Of a stretch of 26,016 nucleotides of DNA, positions 7,111 through 15,600 are shown piece after piece. Made by a program: the position numbers and the translations under genes. Location: the NCBI GenBank assembly GCA_964387885.1, contig CAYLYZ010000083.1, positions 1 through 26,016 of the forward strand. The letters are read 5' to 3'. The first letter of the stretch is position 1, and each line of letters begins with the position of its first letter. Below the pieces are notes generated by a model. The model was not told the origin of the DNA. It saw only the letters and a list, made by a program, of their open reading frames with translations, and did not search any database. This DNA is from JABGPL01 sp964387885 (GTDB lineage Bacteria; Electryoneota; AABM5-125-24; Hatepunaeales; Hatepunaeaceae).

Positions 7111-7383
7111 TTACCGTCCGCATCTGAATTTGTCTTCATTACCATCAATAATTTTGGGGATTTGCACTTTAAGATTTCCATTCCAGGAGGGATTACGAAC
7201 TTTGCGATTATTCCCTGATAGAAGGTGTTTCCCACGCTTTAGGTTAATTTGAACTTCGGTTGTGCCCGAATCTGCTTGAAGGGATTCGATTTGTTGGGTA
7301 AGTTGATCTACATCGACCTCCGGAATTTCATTATCGACATTTTCTGCCGAATTTTCCAATTGAAATATGTTTTGGATATTCAT
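7111..7383 (-). CDS. Small acidic protein, first gene of head operon
   Basis: A 90-aa protein of unrecognised family. The N-terminal half is acidic and helical (EIPEVDVDQLTQQIESLQAD, about 20-39). The C-terminal half is basic (INLKRGKHLLSGNNRKVRN, about 47-65) and ends KFRCGR. The acidic helix followed by a basic tail is compatible with a small scaffold or a nucleic-acid-binding protein. The gene follows a strong promoter by about 33 bp, with AGGAT before the ATG, so it is probably expressed. The role is unknown. Confidence 0.55.
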   Translation of the reverse strand: MNIQNIFQLENSAENVDNEIPEVDVDQLTQQIESLQADSGTTEVQINLKRGKHLLSGNNRKVRNPSWNGNLKVQIPKIIDGNEDKFRCGR

Positions 7384-7415
7384 ATTTTTTATCCTATGCT
7401 ATTTGATTTGTTGTT

Positions 7416-7444
7416 AATATAAGACATTTATTGGTGTTTGTCAA
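7416..7444 (-). promoter_or_regulatory. Sigma-70-type promoter of the head operon
   Basis: On the minus strand, TTGACA (7439-7444) is followed after exactly 17 bp by TATATT (7416-7421). Transcription would begin near 7409, about 26 nt before the ATG of the 90-aa gene. This is the closest match to the sigma-70 consensus that I found in the window, and it is placed to drive all eight head genes to the left. Confidence 0.7.
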
Positions 7445-7580
7445 GACATAATTGCTATTAAATCAAATAATGTGTGATATCGGAGAAATTATTCAGAAGT
7501 GTTGTTTGGTTTCAATGAATCCGAGAAACCCTATTGGGCAGGTTAGTATAGCCGAAATTTCGCTAAACGTCCTTGCTGAC

Positions 7581-7609
7581 TGTGTTAAATTCCTGGGGAA
7601 TTTAACACA
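7581..7609. terminator. Perfect 13-bp hairpin after the broken lipoprotein gene
   Basis: TGTGTTAAATTCC and GGAATTTAACACA form a perfect 13-bp stem around a 3-nt loop. It begins 4 nt past the final TGA of the lipoprotein frame and lies upstream of the head-operon promoter, so it separates the two transcription units. No T-run follows on either strand, so termination would be of the non-canonical type, or the element is another repeat. The remaining spacer (7445-7580) shows no gene. Confidence 0.5.
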
Positions 7610-7613
7610 CCGA

Positions 7614-7874
7614 TCACAACAGCCAACTGCGAATCCTCTTATTCATCCAGTTAACTATTTGTAAACCTATACCGCTTCCACCCTCCGGAAAATAATCCTG
7701 TTTAAAACCCAGCATTACATTTTCAATTTTCGCAAAATCCTCTTCACTTTCGTAATAAAAGAATCTCGGCTCAGCATTATACTGATTACCGTTACCTGCC
7801 GGAGGATATGGATTTTCAGCAATATCTGAAAACTTGAACTCGGTAATATCGATTACACTTTTTAGAGTATCCAA
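7614..7874 (-). pseudogene. C-terminal remainder of the interrupted lipoprotein
   Basis: This 86-codon frame is in exactly the same phase as the lipoprotein gene upstream. The frame is open across the TAG at 7899-7901 (GGTTL, stop, DSSILEDFLDTLKS), and the apparent TTG start at 7874 lacks a convincing ribosome site. The sequence is ordinary protein (SDIAENPYPPAGNGNQY; YESEEDFAKIENVMLGF) and seems to be the natural C-terminus of the lipoprotein. Either a recent nonsense mutation or sequencing error split the gene, or the stop is read through. Confidence 0.65.
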
Positions 7875-7898
7875 GAAGTCCTCAAGGATCGAAGAATC

Positions 7899-8471
7899 CT
7901 ATAGAGTTGTACCACCTTTGTAGGCAAATGAATTAACAGGATAGCGAAATATGGAGGTGAACAAGGGTTTTGTATGAGGAGTTTGTGTGCCTTCAACTGT
8001 TATTAGTGAGTCAGAGACAGAAATGGAATATTCGTTTTCGAATTCCAAACCCTGAATTGTAAGTTCATAAGATCCAGTGATTCTACCAATTTTTATTCTC
8101 TTTCCAATTGAGCCGACCATGCAATTACAGCAACTTGGCTTATTGATACCATCTACACTTATTATGATTCGTCTGCCGGCAACTAAATAATTTACAGCGA
8201 AGTAATAACTTGTAGAAGGATAAGTTTTTTCCGATATCAAATCAATGAAAATCTCAGGTGATGTAATAGTTTCATGACTGTCGTGTGCATTAGTGTCATA
8301 CGATTCTAATACTTTGAAATTAATCCTGGTATCTAAGGGAATAATTGTTGTGTCATCCCAAAAAATGAAATCACAACCCTGAAATATCATAACCGAAAAT
8401 ATTACAGGAAATACCTTCATTACTAATCCAGGTAGAAGTTTCTGAGTGAATCTCTCATTTGCACCAGACAT
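7899..8471 (-). CDS. Putative lipoprotein, cut by in-frame TAG
   Basis: A 190-aa product of unknown family. The ATG at 8471 is chosen because GGGAG lies nine bases upstream; a TTG at 8486 or an ATG at 8420 are alternatives. Residues ~18-33 are a signal segment ending in the lipobox-like FQGC, with Cys33 as lipidation site. The mature part is beta-rich, with a CCNC cysteine cluster (about residue 120) and an immunoglobulin-like feel (SYELTIQGLEFENEYSISVSDSLITVEG). It ends at a TAG, after which the same frame continues for 94 more codons, so the intact protein would be about 285 aa. It follows fabH on the same strand after a 104-bp spacer. Confidence 0.6.
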   Translation of the reverse strand: MSGANERFTQKLLPGLVMKVFPVIFSVMIFQGCDFIFWDDTTIIPLDTRINFKVLESYDTNAHDSHETITSPEIFIDLISEKTYPSTSYYFAVNYLVAGRRIIISVDGINKPSCCNCMVGSIGKRIKIGRITGSYELTIQGLEFENEYSISVSDSLITVEGTQTPHTKPLFTSIFRYPVNSFAYKGGTTL

Positions 8472-8535
8472 GTTCTTTTCTCCCAAATAATCATAGGTCT
8501 ATTCTAATCGATCACATGAAACCTCAATCAGACAA

Positions 8536-8559
8536 GGGCACGTGCGACGTGCCCGTACA
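8536..8559 (-). repeat. TGTAGGG-type hairpin, copy 4
   Basis: GGGCACGT and ACGTGCCC form a perfect 8-bp stem with a GCG loop. On the minus strand it begins TTGTACGGG, one base off the head of copies 1 and 2. It starts about 16 nt after the fabH stop codon, in the same orientation relative to the gene as the other copies. Confidence 0.6.
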
Positions 8560-8575
8560 AAATTCAAGCAAACTA

Positions 8576-9610
8576 CTAATCCCGATTCCTCCGCAAAATC
8601 GCTCCTGAAGCAAATCCTGCCCCAAAGGAAACATCAATTTCTAACGCACCGGGACGCTTTCCCCAGTGGTCAACATAGCCGATTGGAATGGTTGCAGCTG
8701 AGGTGTTTCCGAAATTGATCACACCGTCTCTGTATACTTGCTCGGTCTTCAGTTTCATTCCTGATTGAACGGCGGCCACTATGCGCAGGTTTGCCTGATG
8801 CGGGAATACAAATTCTATATCTGAGAGCTCAACTGGTTCATCGGATCTATCATTATACTTGGCTATCACGTTTTTAATATCCGCCATCATCGAACGGACT
8901 GCCACCGGAAAAACCTTGCGCCCTTCCATGTGCAGGAATGGATAGTTTGTCTCAAAAGCGGTTTCAATTATCATATTGTCCGGATTTTTCATTGGGGAAT
9001 ATAAGAACTCATCAAGGTATAGCAGACTGGTGTATTCTCCCTGGGTTCGGGTGTGTGTTGCAAGTATTTCACCCGACTCGACAGGACCTAACACAGCGGC
9101 ACCTGCTCCATCCCCAAAAAGCACACACGTCGTCCGATTTGTCCAATCTACAATTCTTGAAAGCGCATCGGATCCAATTACAAGAGCGTATGTCTTTTTC
9201 CCATATCGAGCATACTCTATTGCAATATGATTGAGGGCATCTTCGACAGCAAATATGTAGCCGGCACATCCTGCTGAGATATCCGCTGATTGAGCATCCT
9301 TAATCTTTAATTCTCTCTGAACCATTGTCGCAAGGCTGGGGAAACGCATGTGTGAGTTTACACCGATACGAATATATGAAATTTGCTGGGGATCTATTCC
9401 GGCATTTTCGATTGCGTTCCGCGCAGCATCCGTTGTAATTGAGAGTAAAGTCTCACCCTCGCTGATGATTCTTCGAGTTTTGATCCCCGTTCTTTGCTGA
9501 ATCCACTCATCAGATGTATCAACCATTCTCTCAAGATGATCGTTGGTCAGCACCTTTTCAGGTAAACCTCTGCCAACACCTAAATAACCTATTTTAGGGA
9601 ATTTTCCCAT
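8576..9610 (-). CDS. fabH: 3-oxoacyl-ACP synthase III (KAS III)
   Basis: A 344-aa condensing enzyme that joins an acyl-CoA primer, usually acetyl-CoA, to malonyl-ACP to start fatty-acid synthesis in the cytoplasm. The full thiolase-fold triad is visible: Cys115 in SAGCAGY, His271 in FPHQANLRI and Asn302 in FGNTSAAT. The N-terminal phrase VDTSDEWI..RTGI (30-43) and FGDGAGAAVLG (165-175) are also FabH hallmarks. It is slightly longer than typical FabH (~320 aa) through an insert around 200-225. The ATG at 9610 has GAGG just upstream; a TTG at 9622 would overlap sprA. The gene starts 8 nt after the sprA stop, so translation is likely coupled. A related KAS III acting in a specialised lipid pathway cannot be excluded. 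Confidence 0.88.
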   Translation of the reverse strand: MGKFPKIGYLGVGRGLPEKVLTNDHLERMVDTSDEWIQQRTGIKTRRIISEGETLLSITTDAARNAIENAGIDPQQISYIRIGVNSHMRFPSLATMVQRELKIKDAQSADISAGCAGYIFAVEDALNHIAIEYARYGKKTYALVIGSDALSRIVDWTNRTTCVLFGDGAGAAVLGPVESGEILATHTRTQGEYTSLLYLDEFLYSPMKNPDNMIIETAFETNYPFLHMEGRKVFPVAVRSMMADIKNVIAKYNDRSDEPVELSDIEFVFPHQANLRIVAAVQSGMKLKTEQVYRDGVINFGNTSAATIPIGYVDHWGKRPGALEIDVSFGAGFASGAILRRNRD

Positions 9611-9618
9611 CACTTTCC

Positions 9619-12600
9619 TCAACCTCGAATTGAAATATTTACTCTGAAACTGAATTCCTGAGATTTTACATCAGGAACCCGTTTCGATTTCCGCACGCCA
9701 TATTCGTATTGAAAACCTCCTCGGACAGTATTGGAGAAAGTATACTCCATCGAAGGAGAAACAGACCATGAAGTAGTCTTATCCGTTTCTTCGAATTTAT
9801 CCCCATCTCCCGAGGTTTCCCGCACTTCATGTGAATACGTGTAGTTTAAAGAGAAATTTGTGCTATTCTTAAATCTCCGATTCTTAAATGGCCAAACCGG
9901 AAGCGGAACACTAAATCCCTTTCTGGCATTATATGATGCCGACAGATTTATCGATTCACTGGTCGTTTTATCCTTCGTTCCTCGCCCGGTTCGCTCATCG
10001 GTCACACGCTGGGTGTGATTGTAACGTATATTACTGCTAACACCTCCTATCCAGCTAACCGACACTCCAGCCAGAGGTGAAAATGCCTTTTCATAATCGA
10101 TTCTTGTCGGTGTCCGCTGCGAGTCAGGGTGCGAGTAGCCTCGCCATGTTTCTGTCATGTTTCCACGGAAACTGTTTTCAAAACTGACAGATGTTGCGAC
10201 CTTCTGCACTATCTCAAATTCACCTAATCCTGACCAGCTTGCACTCCAATTTAATATAGGCAATTCTTCAATGGAAACTCCATCATCCCCAAAAAACTGC
10301 CAGACTGTTCTCGAATCCGTACCCGATTCCGAACCATCACTACCAATATTTCGTGATTGACTGAAGTCATATGTCAGGTTATTCATCCTGAGGTTAGGAG
10401 TAATCTGCAGTCCCGATGACAGGGAATGTTCTTCCCTTCGATTATGCGAGTCGCGAGGATAAAATTCCTCTATCCTTTTTACACCCGGATCCCTTTCAAA
10501 TCCGAAACGGTAACCCCATTTTGCCTGACCGATTCCAACTGCGGTATTGTTTATATCATTACTCTGTGTGTACTGGTAGCGGATATCCTGCAGCCGACCG
10601 AGTAGCAGTCTGATCGGTTTGGTTAAGTCTCTTCTTTCTGGTGCTTGTGTCGAATCAATCTTTGTTTCTGGTAAATTTCCGAGAGAATCGGGAGATTCAG
10701 GCTGTGACATATCAGGCATTGGTACAATAGTAGTACCCGGCAGGGGACCGGTGCTGCTAATTGATTCATTGTTCAGAGTATTGCTCTTGAACGGATCTTC
10801 ATCACCTTTCATGTTTCCCGGTTTAAACGGATCCTCTTCCTGTTTGAATGGATCTTTTTCCTGTTTAAACGGATCATTATCTTTATACCTGTCATCCCCT
10901 CCGAATGGATCCTTTTCTCCGAACGGATCTGGACTTATCGGTCCCGATCCTCCCCCATTCTCGTTCTCGACCTTTTGATTCCAGGCGTTGACAAGCTGGA
11001 TCAAGCCGAGAGAAGCGGTTGCAGTTAAGGATGTTCCCAGCCTCATTGTACGGTCACCCCCACCGTACCTCTCACCCCATCTCCAATTATAATTTGCGTT
11101 ATAATTTGCATCAGCACTTAACCAACTCAGCAGGTCTGGCTTAAAGGAGGTTGAAAATGACTGTTGAAGACTGTTGTCGACCAAACTTAATCCAAACAAA
11201 TCCCAGAAGAGTTCATCCTTAATCCGGGCAGTCTCGACCACTACAGCAGAATCATATGCAGTGCTGTCAAAACCAATCACGAAACCAGCCGAATCTGAAA
11301 TTTCATATTCTGCTCTATCTATTACTACTTGATTCAACGCGATAAAAGTTCGCATTGAATCCTCTTCAACCCTATCTGCATTAATCTGTTCACGGAAGGT
11401 GAAGGAAATCATATCAAGAGGCGACCAACTGGTGCTTATTCCCCTGTCTATTGCAACCCGGTCATTAATGTTCTCCCTTCCGGTTCTGGACTTCGATACC
11501 GTATAGGTTTCTGTCCCGTCAAAGTTTACTGTTAATGATCTCGGTATAGGTCTGAAAGTACTCTCAACATATTTATTCAGCCAGGGTATGGATTCCGCCC
11601 ACTTAAGCCAGTAAAATTCAAGCGGTTCGTCGAAGGAAAACTCATAACCCATTTTCCCCTGGTTTTGACGACCGTTCTTAAATAGATCCCGTGAACTGCT
11701 TGAAAAATCTTCTTTGTGATTTACGGAAAATGAGACCTTGTCCAGAGTGTGTTTTATAAATGGATTATCCGATCTCTTGCTTTTATTAAAGCTTGTATTG
11801 ATTGAGTAACTTTTCTTTATACCTATCAACGAATCGGTCGGACTGGTATAAACCGGACTATCTGACATCCTGTCGTTTTCGAACAATGTCTCCGAAAAAA
11901 TTGAAAAAATATTGGTCTGTTCACCACCAAGAGATGACATTTTGATATCACTGCTTGGTTTGTATTTCGGGACGGAAATATCGTTGCTGAAATTGGCAGT
12001 TATCGGAATCTTCAATCCCCATAACGGATCAAAGAACTTGTCGAAGGAGAATTTAACTTGAACATCTCCACTCAACACTTTATCTTTCTTGTTTGAAGAT
12101 CCCCTTTTATCAACACTATGAAAATTAGCATCCTCTTGGGACAAATCAGCGGATATTGTCATCAGATCTGCGATTTCCAGCTTCATTGAGCCTCTTGCTG
12201 CCCATCCCGGATCACGGTTGACATCAGAGACCCTTAATTCATCAAACCAAATCTCAACTCCATCAGCGCGAGAGATTTCACGCCCATGATTCTTAACCCC
12301 AATAACAATGTCCTTAATATCACTCAACGACGGACTACCAACTACCCGAATAACATCACCATTGGGAAGTATATCATAATTCCTCGTGGAATCCTGTTCA
12401 CGCAAGAACTTTATTGAAGAAAGTCTTTCAAGATCAATTACGATCTCGTTTTCTTTATGCCAACCGGGATTAAGACGTTGGGAGTACTCATAAAATTTCT
12501 TATCGGTATCATAACCAATTCTGATAAACATCTCTAAATCCAACGGACGATTAAACCTGTCGACTAATTGCTCGCTGTATCCTCCACCGTGCACGAACAT

Positions 12601-15600
12601 TTTCAGGAGCTTATAATCTAAGAGGCTAATCGATTTCTGCATGTGCTTGTAGATCATTCCCGTCTCACCGGGTCCGAGCCGATTCACCCTCATTACAAGT
12701 GATTGTTCCTTTGCCCGTAGTCCTGTAACAGGATCAAGTTCACCTGCTACTCCTGGGGGTTGACGATCACTATATTCAGGATTATCATGAGTATTAATAA
12801 CTGCAATACTAACCGGCTCTACACCCTCGGCTCTATTCTTATCCTCAAGTTCTAACCATTCATTCCCAACAATCTCTATTTGAGCAATCTTTATTGATGA
12901 TTTCTTTCTCATGCCGGTCATCCACAACCTGGCATACTCTATCGAGGTCATTGAAGGCCTTCCAACGACTAAAGTATCAGACAGTGGAATCCGATATAAT
13001 CTCCAGCCTTTTTCGTTTTCCTGACCACCTGCAATATACTTGTTATCATCTTTTTCACTTAAATCTATCTTGTACCGGAAGTAACTGTTGGTTTGGTCAA
13101 GATAAGTATCACCATCGAGATCTTCTGTGTCAGGATAACGCCCACCACCGTCGGTTGCATTCATATTACCATCCTGACCATTGACATGAGTGTAGTCGTC
13201 ACGATTCCTTGAATCATAATGCCAGTCATCATAAGATGGAAGATAGACATCCTTCTCGTTGACGACCATTGTATCGAGTGGGTCCTCAAGGCTAATGAGA
13301 TCTAATCCCGTGTCTTCTGAAGTCTCAAGTGTCGTACTCCCGAACGGAAAAGCTTCTGTAGGTCTATCTTCGGTATCAAGAATTCTATTTGGGATTACGT
13401 CTTCAGATATCTGTCCAATATCAATGTACAGGTATCCCTGGTCAGTGCTTAACCTGTTAATCCATAACTCAATGTATTTTGACTCTGATTGATTGGCGAA
13501 TCCTGCTCCGAGGTACTTCATAATCCCACCCCAACTTCTCTCAGGTTCAGCTAAGTCTTCTGGCTTATCTGCCTCCCATTCTGTCCACCAGGGTTGATAT
13601 TCAATCCTGAGTACATTTGTTTTGGATGCCTGAGCCTGCACTTCTCTTTCAGGCCAAATGTCCTTAATTTTCTCCTGATTGATATCGTTATACCAGATCA
13701 TTCTACCACGTTGTTTAAGCCATGGAATAGCGACTTCGTAATGATGATCCGGGAAACTGGCTGCAGTCCAGAGTTTCTGGATTATGCCCAATGGAACAGA
13801 TCGTTTAACTGATTCAAAATCATCAACATATGCAACACCATTATTATCTCCGGTTGACGGAGAATTGAAGCTGTTCGGATTGGGGTAAACCTGGGCGATT
13901 TCCCCCTCTATTGTAAAACTTGAAGGTTCATTCGTTTCAATAAGAGGCAACCAATCAACAGCTCGGGTAAGGAAATTAGGCTTAAAATTCAGCGAAGCAT
14001 TGATATCCCAGATCGAATTCTGCAGTGGTTCTCCTCCAAGCCGGATTCGCTGATCCATAGACTTTTCACTTCGGTACATTACGGTTGAGCCAATATAGGA
14101 GTCCTCCCAGAGCTCATATTGAGCGCGAAGTCCAAGTACAGTTTTCGTATCCAACTGCATCATCTGACCGGTCTCATACTTTATTTCAAGTTTGGCGTCA
14201 GGTGCCGTTGCTTCACGATTTAGTATTGTCAGGTTTCCCCCGACATAGTCTATATTGTAATCTATTCCTTTGTTTAATCTGTGTCCGTTCAGCGTAACCT
14301 CTTCGGATCCTTCGAGAACCATAAATCCCAGATCATAGGTTGCGCTGACATTCTGATACTTGACTTCGATCCTGAAATCAGAGGTGGTCTTGTTCAGAGT
14401 TGCATCATCAGCAGTATAAAGTTGAGGTGTAAAGAACAGTGAACTGTCAGACTGTAAAGCGAGCGGATTAATTTGCCTGGAGGCTTCATTTCTATCCTGT
14501 CCAAAATACCAACCTTCAGGATCGAACGGTTTCAAATCGGGAAATTCGAGCTCTCCAAGTGATGTATTAACGAATACTCTGTCAATCATGTCATCTGGAT
14601 TGGGATCACTGGTTTGACCGTAAAGATCTAAACTGAAAATCTCAATAAATCTTTTGTCTTCACCATCTATTAAATATGTTTCTAACCTCTCATTTGAATA
14701 ATTATCTTCATCAGACGTCGCCTTGTCAATTTTACCTTCAAAGCCTTCCCATTCAATACCGGTTGAACCCAAATCGTAAACGTGGCGCCACATCAAATCC
14801 CACGTTGGATCAGTACTCACAGGATCCTGAGGTTTTATCAACTTCAAGACAAATGTTTCTGATTCAGGATCATCCGGTACTTCAAGATCCCCGTATTCTA
14901 ACTGATTCCGCGTTTTAAATGCAACTGCCAGAATATCTTTGTTGTCAATAAACTGGCTGAGTCGGATATATCCCAATTCGGTATTAAGTTCGTAATCCAA
15001 CCCTGGTGTTAAACGACTGAATAATCCCCGCTGCCGTTCACGATCTGGTTCCGTATCCTCATCAGGTTCTTCACTGGGATCATAAAGAGCCCAGCCCGGG
15101 ACTGCATTCAGGTTCTGGGTACTTGCCTTAACTGATTTATAAACTTCATATGCTACAATCTGCCTTTCTGTAATAGTATAGTGCTCCATGTTAAGAGGAT
15201 TACGGTGTTTATACGCATCCCTGTAATCCGAATCCAGGAAAAAGTACCGGTTTTTCACAAAATCGTTGGGATCAATCCTCTTCGGGCCGCTGCTTTCCGA
15301 TCCTCCCTCTATCTTTTTAGTTTGCTTCTCACTCTTATCAAGACTCGCGACTGTGATGAGTTTTAAAGCCCCGATTTGCGACTCTACCTTAATGCCAAAT
15401 AACCCCTGATGCCGTCCCGAACCCGAAACAAATTTCGCACCCGGAAGCGAAAGATTTACATTACCGGCTTCAATCTTTTGTATTATCTCATCCGGATTTC
15501 CCTTGTATGTAACCCGTAAGTTGTTCTCAAATTCAAACAACCGTTCAGAATCCTGATCTATCTCAACAGAAACCTTTTCACCAACCTTACCCTTTATATT

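Noticed and set aside
155..7383. A proven gene transfer agent
   Set aside because: Order and content suggest domestication, but tail genes are not visible and there is no evidence of particle release or host-DNA packaging. I keep this only as a hypothesis.
7452..7664. Plus-strand open frame of 70 codons between the promoter and the lipoprotein remnant
   Set aside because: It has no ribosome site, crosses the 13-bp hairpin and overlaps a better-supported frame on the other strand.
10619..10978. Plus-strand open frame of 119 codons rich in NGS repeats
   Set aside because: It is the antisense shadow of the Asp-Pro-Phe tract of sprA and has no ribosome site or independent support.
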